Assembly: GCF_022179465.1 (NCBI RefSeq)
Contig: NZ_BPQV01000007.1
Coordinates: forward strand, 124,001 to 188,000
DNA: 64,000 bases
Reading direction: 5' to 3'
From: Methylobacterium organophilum
Lineage (GTDB): Bacteria; Pseudomonadota; Alphaproteobacteria; Rhizobiales; Beijerinckiaceae
The translations under genes were made by a program, and so were the position numbers. Positions 9,684-18,983 of this stretch are shown here, piece after piece. Below the pieces are notes generated by a model, which saw nothing but the letters and a program-made list of their open reading frames with translations, was not told the origin of the DNA and ran no database searches. Position 1 is the stretch's first letter; every line of letters begins with the position of its first letter.

Positions 9684-10150
9684 TCGGCCCCCTCCCCGCG
9701 GGACAGGCCGGTCTCCCGGGCGTAGCGCTGGACGGCCCGGAACACCCGCAGGCTCGCCTCGAGATCCGCCTCGCTCACCCCGGCGAAGACCGCCGCGCGC
9801 AAACGGGCGAGATCGGCCTCCATCGTCGCGACCACCCGGCGCCCGGCCGGGGTGAGGCTGAGCACCTTGGCCCGACGGTCGGTCGGGTCCTCCTTGCGCA
9901 GGACCAGCCCGGCCGCGCAGAGCTGGTCGAGCAGGCGCACCAGGGAGGGCCCCTCGATGCCCACGGCCTCGGCGAGGGCGTTCTGGCGGGGCTCGCCCGC
10001 CATGCGGCCAATCAGCAGCAGCGGCAGCGCCGTTGCGTCGGAGATCCCGTGCGGCTGCACCGCGCTGTCGGCCACGCGCCGCCATTGCCGCCCGGCGAGC
10101 AGCAGGGCGTGCGTGTAGGTCTGGCGAAGCAGGACCGGATCCACGGACAT
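9680..10150 (-). CDS. MarR-family transcriptional regulator
   Basis: A 156-residue winged-helix regulator with the MarR core: ALAEAVGIEGPSLVRLLDQL recognition helix and the wing motif DPTDRRAKVLSLTPAGR. It is the first gene of the efflux operon, overlapping FUSC by 4 nt. The start at ATG 10150 removes an upstream extension with no MarR resemblance. A palindrome lies 50 nt upstream on the predicted promoter, so autorepression relieved by a small phenolic-type ligand is likely (family knowledge plus inference). Confidence 0.9.
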   Translation of the reverse strand: MSVDPVLLRQTYTHALLLAGRQWRRVADSAVQPHGISDATALPLLLIGRMAGEPRQNALAEAVGIEGPSLVRLLDQLCAAGLVLRKEDPTDRRAKVLSLTPAGRRVVATMEADLARLRAAVFAGVSEADLEASLRVFRAVQRYARETGLSRGEGAE

Positions 10151-10200
10151 TCGGCTCTCCGCACGGGATCCGGATCGGGCGGAGCGCCGTGAACGGCCGT

Positions 10201-10229
10201 TAGATAGGCTTCTATCTATTATCTTGCAA
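10201..10229 (-). promoter_or_regulatory. Promoter and overlapping MarR-type operator
   Basis: On the minus strand TTGCAA (10229-10224) and TATCTA (10206-10201) are separated by exactly 17 bp, a good housekeeping promoter. A perfect palindrome TAGATAG-GCTT-CTATCTA (10201-10218) covers the -10 box and part of the spacer. A repressor bound there would block RNA polymerase. The marR gene starts 50 nt downstream. Confidence 0.65.
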
Positions 10230-10661
10230 TCGGCTTGTGCGGGGGCCGGCTCAGGGGCCGTGCCGGTACAGCAGGAGGGCCGCGCGGCCGAGGCCGAACA
10301 GGCCGGGCATCGTGGCGCTCTGCGCCGCATGCGGGCCGCCCTCGGCGCCGGGCGTTCCCGTCAGGTCCGGCGGCGCGTCCTTCCCGGACGGCCTCCGGCG
10401 TCCGCACCGGCGGCGCGGGCAAAAAAAAGCGGCGAGTTCACGAGGAACTCGCCGTGTCCGTGTTCTCCGATAAACGAGGGGCGGAGGAATGGCACCGGAG
10501 AAGGGTTACGGAACAGTCTGTCGCAAACATCCCCTCAAGCTCTGGAGGCGCACCGGAGGGCACGCCGGGTTTTCGTGTTGAGACGAAATCCCTGGGTCAC
10601 ATCACGACCGGCACCGGAGCGCCGGCCGCTTCCTCGTCACTCGGCTCCGTGGAGCGCGAGA
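10230..10661. other. 432-bp gap between efflux promoter and xoxF end
   Basis: No supported gene. Frames open here on both strands have no recognisable protein features. The only clear structure is the minus-strand terminator at 10421-10454. The approximately 200 nt between that hairpin and the xoxF stop would be a long 3' untranslated region. Confidence 0.5.
10421..10454 (-). terminator. Rho-independent terminator for xoxF
   Basis: Read on the minus strand, a 10-bp stem CGGCGAGTTC/GAACTCGCCG with a 5-nt loop (10454-10430) is followed after two bases by eight Ts (10428-10421). This is an ordinary intrinsic terminator. It lies about 208 nt past the xoxF stop, which is rather distant, but no other gene lies between. 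Confidence 0.8.
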
Positions 10662-12470
10662 TCAGTTCGGCAGCGCGAAGGCCGTCACCTGGCCGCCGAG
10701 ATTGGTGTACTGGGAGAGGCCGGCATAGCCGCCCACCGCGCCGAGGCCGGCATTCGGGTCGGTCAGGCCGGCCGCGAGGCCGATGCCCGCCCAGCCGCCG
10801 ACACCCGACAGAAGGGCGATGTACTGCTTGCCCTTGTGCTCGTAGGTCATCACGTTGCCGATGATGCCCGACGGGGTCTTGAACTTGTAGAGTTCCTTGC
10901 CCGTCTTGGCGTCGACGGCCTTCAGGTAACCTTCGAGGGTGCCGTAGAAGACCACGTCACCGGCGGTGGCGAGCGCACCCGACCACACCGAGAAGGCCTC
11001 CGGGTTCGACCACTTGATCTTCCCGTTCACGCCGTCCCAGGCGATGAAGTTGCCCATGCCGCCATGGCTGTTCGGCGCGGGATACATCGACAGGGTGGCG
11101 CCGACATAGGGCTGACCCGGGGTGTAGCTCACCCGGAAGGGCTCGTAGTCCATGCAGACGTGGTTCGTCGGCACGTAGAACAGCTGCGTCCGCGGCGAAT
11201 ACGAGGCCGGCTGCTGGTCCTTGGTGCCGAGGGCGGTCGGGCAGATGCCCTTGGTGTTGGTGTCCTCGCCGTTCTGCTCGGTCGAGTACTTCGACACGAC
11301 CAGCGGACGGCCGTAGGTCTTGGAGCCCTTGTCCTGATCGATCTTGGTGGCCCAGTTCACCGCCGGGTCGTACTTCTCGGCGACGAGCAGCTCGCCGGTG
11401 GCGCGATCGAGGGTGTAGCCGAAGCCGTTGCGGTCGAAGTGGGTCAGGAGCGGACGCTCCTTGCCGTCGATCTTCTGATCCGTGAGGATCATCTCGTTGA
11501 TGCCGTCGTAATCCCACTCGTCGTGGGGGGTCATCTGGTAGACCCACTTGGCCACACCCGTATCCGGGTTACGCGCCCACACCGTCATCGACCACTTGTT
11601 GTCGCCCGGGCGCTGGGCCGGGTTCCAGGTCGAGGGGTTGCCCGAGCCGTAGTAGAACAGGTCGAGCTTCGGATCGTAGGAGAACCAGCCCCAGGTGCAG
11701 CCGCCGCCGGTCTTCCACTGATCGCCTTCCCAGGTCTTCAGCGAAGAGTCCTTGCCGATCGGCTTGCCGAGCTGCGTCGTCTTCTCGGGATCGACGAGGA
11801 GCTGGTCGTCGGGACCAACCGAATAGCCGCGCCAGATGCGCTTGCCGTCCTTGAGGCTGTAGGCGGTGACGTGGCACTGCACGCCGTATTCGCCGCCCGC
11901 GATACCGACGATGACCTTGTCCTTCACCGGCATGACGGTGGCGGTGTTGGTCTCGCCCTTGGACGGGTCGCCGTTCTTGACCGACCAGTTGACCTTGCCG
12001 GTCTTGGCGTCGAGCGAGACCAGGGTGGTGTCCGCCTGGTGCAGCAGGATGGCGCCGTCGGCATAGGCCAGGCCGCGATTGACCGTGTCGCAGCACATGA
12101 CCGGGATCACGGACGGATCCTGCTTCGGCTCGTACTTCCAGATGATCCGCGCCTCGTTGTCGAGGTCGAGGGCGTAGACGATGTTCGGGAAGGGGGTGTG
12201 GACGTACATGATGTTGCCGACGACGAGCGGGGAGCCCTCGTGGCCGCGCAGCACGCCGGTGGAGAAGGTCCAGGCGACCTGGAGCTTCTTCACATTGCCG
12301 GCATTGATCTGGTCGAGCTTGGAATAGCGGGTGTTGGCGTAGTCGACGGTCTGGAGCACCTGCTCCGCCGGATTGGCCGTGTGCTTGAGAACGTCCTCAT
12401 TGGCGAATGCCGCCGTGTCCAGCAGCAGGCCGGCGCCGAGGCCGACAGCCAGCAGTGAAGCGTGCTTCAT
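10662..12470 (-). CDS. xoxF: Lanthanide-dependent PQQ methanol dehydrogenase XoxF
   Basis: A 602-residue periplasmic quinoprotein that oxidises methanol to formaldehyde or formate with PQQ and a lanthanide. The signal peptide is residues 1-23 (cleavage after AFA). It has the vicinal disulfide Cys126-Cys127, metal ligands Glu194 (GGEYG) and Asn278 (GSGNPS), catalytic Asp320 and, two residues later, Asp322 (EWDYDG); that second Asp is the mark of lanthanide enzymes, where calcium-type MxaF has Ala. Length and sequence are those of Methylobacterium XoxF1. GGAGGAAAG precedes ATG 12470. In M. extorquens xoxF1 is followed by xoxG (cytochrome) and xoxJ; neither is here. A two-component system lies directly upstream in the same direction, 159 nt away, and a tandem palindrome lies in the gap. 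Confidence 0.96.
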   Translation of the reverse strand: MKHASLLAVGLGAGLLLDTAAFANEDVLKHTANPAEQVLQTVDYANTRYSKLDQINAGNVKKLQVAWTFSTGVLRGHEGSPLVVGNIMYVHTPFPNIVYALDLDNEARIIWKYEPKQDPSVIPVMCCDTVNRGLAYADGAILLHQADTTLVSLDAKTGKVNWSVKNGDPSKGETNTATVMPVKDKVIVGIAGGEYGVQCHVTAYSLKDGKRIWRGYSVGPDDQLLVDPEKTTQLGKPIGKDSSLKTWEGDQWKTGGGCTWGWFSYDPKLDLFYYGSGNPSTWNPAQRPGDNKWSMTVWARNPDTGVAKWVYQMTPHDEWDYDGINEMILTDQKIDGKERPLLTHFDRNGFGYTLDRATGELLVAEKYDPAVNWATKIDQDKGSKTYGRPLVVSKYSTEQNGEDTNTKGICPTALGTKDQQPASYSPRTQLFYVPTNHVCMDYEPFRVSYTPGQPYVGATLSMYPAPNSHGGMGNFIAWDGVNGKIKWSNPEAFSVWSGALATAGDVVFYGTLEGYLKAVDAKTGKELYKFKTPSGIIGNVMTYEHKGKQYIALLSGVGGWAGIGLAAGLTDPNAGLGAVGGYAGLSQYTNLGGQVTAFALPN

Positions 12471-12571
12471 CTTTCCTCCCGGGATGTCCATCGTCGCCCT
12501 CGGCCGTTGAACCGAGCCGTATCGATGCTTGCCCCGGGATCTCATTAAGTTCTTAGGACATTCGCGGCGTA

Positions 12572-12608
12572 GGGAGGACTTCCCGAAAACGACTGGGAAG
12601 ATTTCCCG
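12572..12608. promoter_or_regulatory. Tandem GGGA-N5-TCCC palindromes upstream of xoxF
   Basis: Two near-identical sites, GGGAGGACTTCCCG (12572-12585) and GGGAAGATTTCCCG (12595-12608), have the consensus GGGARGAYTTCCCGA. Each is an inverted repeat, and they are 23 bp apart centre to centre. They lie 102-138 bp upstream of the xoxF start and just past the response-regulator stop. This is the layout expected for dimer sites of an activator, most simply the neighbouring LuxR-type regulator. Confidence 0.55.
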
Positions 12609-12629
12609 AGATATCCGCCGTGCACAGCC

Positions 12630-13280
12630 TCATTCGAAGGGCTGGCGCTGAAGCAGGCCCGCCGCGACCGCGATCCAGACGAGATCGGCGTCCGTGTGCA
12701 CGCTCAGCTTGGACTTGATCGCCGAGTGGTAGTTCTGGACCGTCTTGAGGCTGAGCGAGAGCGACTGCGCGATCGCCTCCGAGGTGCGCCCCGAGGCGAT
12801 GAGCCGGAGGATCTCCAGCTCGCGCGGCCCCAGATCCTCGACCGGGGAGCGGCGCCCGGACAGGCGCTCGGCCCCGAGCTCGCGGGCGATGTCGTCGCTC
12901 AGCGCCCGCTCCCCGCGCGCGACGGCGGCCACCGCCGCGATCAGCTCCTCGGGCTCGCTGCTCTTGGTCACGTAGCCGGAGGCGCCGGCCTCGAAGGCCT
13001 TCGAGGCGAAAGCCGTGCTCTGGTGCATCGTGAAGACGAGGATGCGGGCGTTCCGGTCGAAGCCGCGGATCAGACGGATCGCCTCGATCCCGCTGGCGCC
13101 GGGCAGGCTCAGATCCATCACGACGATGTCGGGGGTGACCTTGCGGTAGAGGCGGTAGGCCTCCGCCGCGTTCTCCGCCTCGGCCGTGATCGTGTAGTGG
13201 CCCTGCCGCTCCAGGAGCTTGCGATAGCCGGCGCGCACGACCGGATGGTCGTCCACGAGCAGGATGGTGATGCCGTTCAC
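12630..13280 (-). CDS. NarL/LuxR-type response regulator beside xoxF
   Basis: A 216-residue response regulator: receiver domain (1-120) with acidic pocket Asp10/Asp11, phospho-acceptor Asp56 (VVMDLSLPG) and Lys in VTKSSEP, then a LuxR-type helix-turn-helix (about 145-205: LGPRELEILRLIASGRTSEAIA). It starts with GTG 13280, overlapping the kinase stop by 4 nt, so translation is coupled. Kinase/NarL-type pairs of this kind stand next to xoxF in other methylotrophs (for example the MoxYX/FlhSR-like systems of Paracoccus) and control C1 oxidation genes; that role is inferred here by position. The tandem palindrome downstream is a candidate binding site. Confidence 0.85.
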   Translation of the reverse strand: MNGITILLVDDHPVVRAGYRKLLERQGHYTITAEAENAAEAYRLYRKVTPDIVVMDLSLPGASGIEAIRLIRGFDRNARILVFTMHQSTAFASKAFEAGASGYVTKSSEPEELIAAVAAVARGERALSDDIARELGAERLSGRRSPVEDLGPRELEILRLIASGRTSEAIAQSLSLSLKTVQNYHSAIKSKLSVHTDADLVWIAVAAGLLQRQPFE

Positions 13281-14704
13281 GCCAGACTCTCCGCCGAGGC
13301 GACCGGGATGCTCGGCCCGAGGGGGATGAGCGCGGCGATGCGCAGGCCCGCCCGGGCGCGCCCGATCGCCAGGCTGCCGCCGAGCGCGGTGATCCGCTCC
13401 CGGATGCCGAGGATGCCGTGGCCGGAGACGGAATTGAGCTGGTCGGGCGCCCCGCCCCCGTCATCCTCGACGGTGAGGCGGAGGATGCGCGCCGGATCCG
13501 TCTCGCACTCGACCCGGACGAGGACCTCCGTCGCGGCGGTGTGGCGGGCCACGTTGGTCAGGCATTCCTGCGTGACGCGGTAGATGCTCAGGGCGGCGGC
13601 CGTCGGCACGGCGACGAGGCTCCCGGCGATGTCGAGGCGGATCGTCGGGGCGCGCGTCTCTTCGGCGACCTGGCCGGACCGGCTCAGGGTGCGCGCGTTC
13701 CAGGAGGCGACGAGTTGGTTCAGGCTGCCTTCGAGGCCCAGCTCGTCGAATTCCGGCGGCCGCAGGCGGGAGAGCGCGCCGCGCAACGTGCCCATCATCC
13801 GCTTGGCGAGGAGCCCCAGCTCCCGGGCATCCTCGGCGATGTCCGGGCGATCCTTATGCGTTCCCTTGACGATCGCCGCCGAGAGCGCGCCGGCGGCGGT
13901 CAGGCATTGGCCGAACTCGTCGTGGAGATCCCGGGCCAGCGCCCGCCGCTCCTCCTCCTGCACCATGAAGAGGCGGCGCGTCAGGTTCGCCCGCTCGGCG
14001 GTGGTACGGGCCAGGCGCTCGCTCAGATCGTTGAAGGCCCGGCCGATCAGGTTGAATTCCCGCGCCGAGAAGGGCGGAAGCCGCGCGGACAGGTCCCCGA
14101 GTTCCAGACGCCGCAAGCCCCTGAGGATGACGCCGGCCGGGCGCAGGGCATTCCCGATCACCAGCGTCACGAGCAGCCCGATCCCGGCCGCCATGGCCGC
14201 GGCGACGCCGATGACGACGCTGACCTGGTGCCACGCGGCCTGGAGCGCGGCGGCGGGATCGGCCTCGACGGTCACCGTGCCGAAGGTGCGCCCGTTCAGG
14301 GTGAGCTCCTGCGCCACCGGGGGCGCCGCGCCGAACACCCCGTCATAGAGCCGGGCGAACCAGCGGGGCGACGCCGCCTCCGCATCGGCGCCGCGGCCGC
14401 ACAGGCGCTGGGGCGCCTCCTCGGCCCAGGCGAGGCTCACGCAGTAGCCGGGGCTGATCACCCGCAGCACGTCGGCGCTGCGCCAGTCGGGAAAGGCGTA
14501 TTTCGCGTCGCGCCCGGCGCTGCCGCGCCAGGTCAGCTCGCGCCAGCTCAAGGCCTTGACCTGCTTGATGACCCGCAGCGCCGAGTGACGCGCCTCGGTC
14601 TCGATGCTCCGCTTGGAATCGAACATCACCCAGGCGGCGGCCACCGTCAGGCAGAGCAGCACGGCGGCGGCCACCTGCAGGACGAGACTGAGCAGGAGGC
14701 GCAT
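13277..14704 (-). CDS. HisKA_3-type membrane sensor histidine kinase
   Basis: A 475-residue sensor with two membrane helices (about 3-25 and 150-175) enclosing a periplasmic domain of about 125 residues, a HAMP segment (about 178-230), the HisKA_3 dimerisation domain with phospho-acceptor His261 (RDLHDEFGQ) and a HATPase domain (DDGGGAP, GHGILGIRERI). This is the NarX/DegS class that partners LuxR-type regulators, as the next gene. ATG 14704 is chosen because the membrane helix starts there and AGGAAC precedes it; an upstream in-frame ATG would add an unlikely extension. The signal sensed is unknown. Confidence 0.85.
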   Translation of the reverse strand: MRLLLSLVLQVAAAVLLCLTVAAAWVMFDSKRSIETEARHSALRVIKQVKALSWRELTWRGSAGRDAKYAFPDWRSADVLRVISPGYCVSLAWAEEAPQRLCGRGADAEAASPRWFARLYDGVFGAAPPVAQELTLNGRTFGTVTVEADPAAALQAAWHQVSVVIGVAAAMAAGIGLLVTLVIGNALRPAGVILRGLRRLELGDLSARLPPFSAREFNLIGRAFNDLSERLARTTAERANLTRRLFMVQEEERRALARDLHDEFGQCLTAAGALSAAIVKGTHKDRPDIAEDARELGLLAKRMMGTLRGALSRLRPPEFDELGLEGSLNQLVASWNARTLSRSGQVAEETRAPTIRLDIAGSLVAVPTAAALSIYRVTQECLTNVARHTAATEVLVRVECETDPARILRLTVEDDGGGAPDQLNSVSGHGILGIRERITALGGSLAIGRARAGLRIAALIPLGPSIPVASAESLA

Positions 14705-14903
14705 CGATCCGTTGTTCCTGCCCTCGACCGTGAAGTCCCCGGGCGGCGTCCAGCAACCCGGCCAGCAACGCTCCCTTAGCGGAAGCACAGCGGCGGCACC
14801 TATTCGTTTATCCTCTTCCTGAGCTGCATCGGGCGCGCACGGAGCCTCCGATCGGGGCCCAAGAGACGCTTTCCCGCGCCGACGACATGGCTCCGGCGCC
14901 GGC

Positions 14904-17900
14904 TCAGAAGGCGGGACGGCCGCGGCGCTGGCGCCGCTTCCGGACCGTGGTTCTGATCACCCGGGCCAGCTCCTCGGCCGAGTAGGGCTTGCGCAGGAGC
15001 TCGAAGCCGTGGGTGTCGTCCTGAGCCAGGACGTGGCTGTAGCCCGAGGTCAGCACCACCGGCAGGGCGGGCTGCCGCGCCCGAATGAAGCGGGCGAGCT
15101 CGATGCCCCCCATGCCGGGCATCACCACGTCAGAGAACACCGCGTCGAACCGGTCGAGGTCCTTCTGCCACTCCGCGAGCGCCGCTTCCGCGTTCTCAGC
15201 CCAGACCGGCGTGTGGCCGAGATCCTCCAGGATCTGCGTGCAGAAGCGGCCGACCTCCAGATTGTCCTCCACCACCAGGATGCACAGGCCGGTTTCCTCG
15301 CCCGGCCCCGCCTCCTCGATGCGGGGCGCGGCTTCCGCGGCGGGCGCGGGCGCCTGGGGCAGATAGAGGGTGAAGGCGGTCCCCTCCCCCACCGCGCTCT
15401 GCACGCTGACATCCCCGCCGGATCGCTTGGCGAAGCCGATCACCTGGCTCAGGCCGAGGCCGGTCCCCTTGCCGACCTCCTTGGTCGTGAAGAAGGGCTC
15501 GAAGATGCGCGCGAGGTTGCCCGGCGCGATGCCCGATCCCGTGTCGATCACCGAGACCGCGATGAAGGGGCCCGCCGCGCCCGCATGGCCGCGGATCGGC
15601 GGCATCGGGCCGCCGGCCTCGAGGCGCAGGGTGAGGGTGCCCTCCCCGTCCATGGCGTCGCGGGCGTTCACCGCCATGTTCACGAGCGCCGTCTCGAACT
15701 GGCTGGCATCGGCGCGCACGAAGCAGGGCGCCTCCGGCAGCTCGGTGACCACGCGGATGCGGGCTCCCGTGACCGAGTCCAGCATGTCGGAGATGCTGTC
15801 GAGCCGGTCGCCCACATCGAACACCTCCGGCTTGAGGGCCTGGCGGCGGGCGAAGGCGAGGAGCTGGCCCGTGAGCTTGGCCGCCCGGTCGATCGTGTTG
15901 GAGACCGCGTCGAGGTAGCGCCGGCGCCGCTCCTCGGCGAGGTCCGGCCGCCGCAGGAACTCGACGGAGGAGCGGATGATGGTGAGCAGGTTGTTGAAAT
16001 CGTGCGCCACGCCGCCGGTGAGCTGGCCCACCGCCTCCATCTTCTGCGCCTGGCGCAGCGCTTCCTCGGCCACGGCGCGCTCGGCCACCTCCTCGGCGAC
16101 CCGCTGCTCCAGATGGTCGTTCAGGGCCTGGAGCTGCCGCTCGACATGCCGCTGCCCCGTGACGTCGATGATGACGCCGGCCAGCCGCTTGCTCCCGCCC
16201 GGCATCTCGGAGGGCTTGCCCTGGGCGAGCACGATGCGCTCCTGCCCGCTGCCGGTGACGCGGTATTCCGCGCGATAGGGCGTGCCCTCGGCGATGGCCT
16301 GGGCGATGGCCTCCTTCACCCGGTCGCGATCCTCCGCATGGATTCCCGCCAGGAAGGGGGCGAGGGGCAGGCCCGCGGCCTCGGCCCGCTGCCGGTCGAC
16401 GCCGTAGATCTCGGCGATGGGTCCGAGCACGGCGACCTTGTCGGCGTCGATCTCCCATTCGAACACGCCGACGCCCCCCGTCGACAGCGCGATCGAGAGC
16501 CGGTCCTGCGTGATGCGGAAGCGCTGCTCGCTGGCCCAGATGGCGCGGCTGGCCTCGCGGCGGACATCGGCCATGCGGATGTTGGCGTTGATCCGGGCGA
16601 GCAGCTCGCGGGCGGCGAAGGGCTTCACCAGATAATCGTCGGCCCCGGCATCGAGGCCCTCGACCTTGGCCTCCTCGCCCGCCCGGGCGGAGAGCATGAT
16701 GACCGGAACGCCCGCGGTGGCGGGATCCTGGCGGATGGCGCGGAGCAGGCCGAAGCCGTCGAGCTTCGGCATCATCACGTCCGTGAGCAGCATGTCGGGC
16801 GGGGACCGCCGGGCCGCCGCCAGCGCCGCCTCGCCGTCGCCGACGGCGGTGACGCGATAGCCCTGGTTCTCGAGGAGCCGCGCCACGTAGGCCCGCATGT
16901 CGGCATTGTCGTCGGCGAGGAGGATGTGTTTGCCGACATCCGTCCGCGCGGTGCCGTCGACCGCCATCGCCCCGAGATCCGGCGTGGCGAGTTCGCCCGC
17001 GGCCTCGAGGCCGGACGCCGCCTCCGGCAGCCATTGCAGGGCCTCTTCGAGATAGGCCTGCGCCCAGGTCGCGGCCCTTGTCCCGTCGCCCGCTTCGCGA
17101 ACCTGTGCGGCCGGGAGATGGGCCTGCCCGAGCGGCAGCGTGATCGCGAAGGTGGTCCCCCGGCCGACCTCGCTTTCGACGGCGATCTCGGCCCCGTGCA
17201 GCCGGACGAGCTCCTGCACCAGCGCGAGGCCGATCCCGCTCCCTTCGAAGCTGCGCCCCTGCGCACCCGCGACCCGGTAGAAGCGCTCGAACAGCTTCGG
17301 CAGCTCGGTGGCGGGGATGCCGATCCCCGTATCGGCGACCAAGACCCTGGCGCACCGCGGCTCCGCCACGGCCTGCACGGTCACGGTGATGCCTCCGGTC
17401 ATCGTGAACTTGAAGGCATTGGAGAGCAGGTTGAGAACGATCTTCTCCCACATCTCCCGGTCGACGAAGGCGATCAGGGAGGCGGGATCGCAGCGGATCT
17501 CCAGGGAAAGGCCGGCCCGCTCGAGGGCCGAGCGGAAGCTCGAGGCGATCTCGCCGGTGAAATGGCAGAGATCGACCGGCTCGTAGACGGCCTGGACCCG
17601 CCCCGCCTCGATCCGCGAGAAATCCAGCAGGCTGTTCACGAGGCGCAGCAGGCGGATGCCGTTGCGATAGGCCAGCGCCACCTGCGTGCGGACCGTCTCC
17701 GGCAGGGGCTCCCCGGACAGGACCTCTTCGAGCGGCCCCAGCATCAGAGTCAGCGGGGTCCGGAACTCGTGGCTGACATTGGAGAAGAACGCCGTCTTGG
17801 CGCGGTCGAGCTCCGCCAGGGCCTCGGCGCGGCGGCGCTCCTCCTCGTAGGCGTCGGCGCTGGCGATGGCCGCCGCGATCTGCCCCGTGACGAGGCCGAG

Positions 17901-18863
17901 GAAGGAGCGGTAATCCGCGTCGAACAGGCGATAGGGATTGAGGCCGACGATCAGGACGCCGCCGCGGCCGGTATCGCTGCTCGCCGGCAGGGGCAGCAGG
18001 GCGGCCTGACGCGTCGGGCGCTCCCAGACCCCGCCCGCATCCGTGAGCCCGTCCGCGTCGCGTCGCCCGAGCAGACGGATTTCGCCTTCGCGCATGACCG
18101 CGCCGATGGGCCAGGGGTCGTCCTCGCCGAGCCCGATCCGGTCCGGTGCGAGGGCCGATCCGGGCGCGAGCCCGATCGTGCCCGCGCATTCGGCGATCTC
18201 CTGCCCGGGCTCCAGGAGGTAGAGAAGCGCGAAGGTAATGTCGTACGGATCCCGGGCCAGCGCGCCCATGCTCCGCTCGCAGGCCTCCCGCCAGGAGCGC
18301 GCCACCACGGTCTCGGCCGCGAGGTCGCGCAGCAGCGCGAGCTGCCGGTCGCCGATGACCCGGTGGGTGTCCTCGCTGTTGGCGCAGATGATGCCGCCCG
18401 GCTCGCCGTCGTCGCCGGGGATCGGGCTGTAGGAAAACGTGTAGTAGGTCTCTTCCGGATAGCCGTTGCGCTCCATGACCAGGAGCTGCTCTTCGACGTA
18501 GGTCCCCTCGATCCCGCCCATGGCCGTGGCGAGGAGCGGGCCGATCTCGCTCCAGATCTCGCTCCAGACCTCCGCCGTGGGCCGGCCCAGCGCCCAGGGA
18601 TGCTTGCCACCGATGATCGACTGATAGGCGTCGTTGTAGAGGAAGGTGAGCGCGCTCCCCCAGCCGATCCAGATGGGCTGGCGGGAGGTGAGCATGATGC
18701 CGACCGCGGTCTTCAGGCTCTGGGGCCAGGCATGGGCGGGTCCGAGGGGCGTCGCGGCCCAGTCCTGCGCACGAATGAGCGCGCCCAGCTCGCCGCCGCC
18801 TGCCAGGAAACGCAAACCCGGATCTTGCCCGGGGAGCACACGATCATCCACTGCGGGTATCAA
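14904..18863 (-). CDS. Double hybrid sensor kinase (GAF/PAS, two kinases, two receivers)
   Basis: About 1319 residues, no membrane helix. Order: PAS-like domain (about 30-165), GAF domain (about 180-340), first HisKA with His365 (VSHEFRTP) and HATPase (to about 590), first receiver (Asp near 694 in LLTDVMMPK), a PAS domain (about 770-890), coiled coil, second HisKA with His954 (GVAHDFNN) and HATPase, and second receiver (Asp near 1245 in VFSDVVMPG). It thus holds two complete kinase-receiver units for multi-step phosphorelay. The start is uncertain: the longest frame begins with TTG 18863, with GTG 18851 a close alternative, and neither has a clear ribosome site. The second half is strikingly similar to the kinase at 18984-20744. 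Confidence 0.85.
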   Translation of the reverse strand: MIPAVDDRVLPGQDPGLRFLAGGGELGALIRAQDWAATPLGPAHAWPQSLKTAVGIMLTSRQPIWIGWGSALTFLYNDAYQSIIGGKHPWALGRPTAEVWSEIWSEIGPLLATAMGGIEGTYVEEQLLVMERNGYPEETYYTFSYSPIPGDDGEPGGIICANSEDTHRVIGDRQLALLRDLAAETVVARSWREACERSMGALARDPYDITFALLYLLEPGQEIAECAGTIGLAPGSALAPDRIGLGEDDPWPIGAVMREGEIRLLGRRDADGLTDAGGVWERPTRQAALLPLPASSDTGRGGVLIVGLNPYRLFDADYRSFLGLVTGQIAAAIASADAYEEERRRAEALAELDRAKTAFFSNVSHEFRTPLTLMLGPLEEVLSGEPLPETVRTQVALAYRNGIRLLRLVNSLLDFSRIEAGRVQAVYEPVDLCHFTGEIASSFRSALERAGLSLEIRCDPASLIAFVDREMWEKIVLNLLSNAFKFTMTGGITVTVQAVAEPRCARVLVADTGIGIPATELPKLFERFYRVAGAQGRSFEGSGIGLALVQELVRLHGAEIAVESEVGRGTTFAITLPLGQAHLPAAQVREAGDGTRAATWAQAYLEEALQWLPEAASGLEAAGELATPDLGAMAVDGTARTDVGKHILLADDNADMRAYVARLLENQGYRVTAVGDGEAALAAARRSPPDMLLTDVMMPKLDGFGLLRAIRQDPATAGVPVIMLSARAGEEAKVEGLDAGADDYLVKPFAARELLARINANIRMADVRREASRAIWASEQRFRITQDRLSIALSTGGVGVFEWEIDADKVAVLGPIAEIYGVDRQRAEAAGLPLAPFLAGIHAEDRDRVKEAIAQAIAEGTPYRAEYRVTGSGQERIVLAQGKPSEMPGGSKRLAGVIIDVTGQRHVERQLQALNDHLEQRVAEEVAERAVAEEALRQAQKMEAVGQLTGGVAHDFNNLLTIIRSSVEFLRRPDLAEERRRRYLDAVSNTIDRAAKLTGQLLAFARRQALKPEVFDVGDRLDSISDMLDSVTGARIRVVTELPEAPCFVRADASQFETALVNMAVNARDAMDGEGTLTLRLEAGGPMPPIRGHAGAAGPFIAVSVIDTGSGIAPGNLARIFEPFFTTKEVGKGTGLGLSQVIGFAKRSGGDVSVQSAVGEGTAFTLYLPQAPAPAAEAAPRIEEAGPGEETGLCILVVEDNLEVGRFCTQILEDLGHTPVWAENAEAALAEWQKDLDRFDAVFSDVVMPGMGGIELARFIRARQPALPVVLTSGYSHVLAQDDTHGFELLRKPYSAEELARVIRTTVRKRRQRRGRPAF

Positions 18864-18983
18864 GCGGTTGGAGTCCGGAGGCCTGAACGGTCACGCGCAC
18901 GCGCGTGCGGATGGAAGCGGGTCGACAAGGCTCAAACCCACGGGCGGAGCGGCCCGGTTCCGTCGCGCGCTCGAAGTGCCGCG

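Noticed and set aside
6012-9725. Open plus-strand frame of over 1200 codons opposite the efflux operon
   Set aside because: It is the antisense shadow of GC-rich genes with recognisable FUSC, HlyD and DUF1656 products; its own composition (Arg, Gly, Pro, His) shows no domain.
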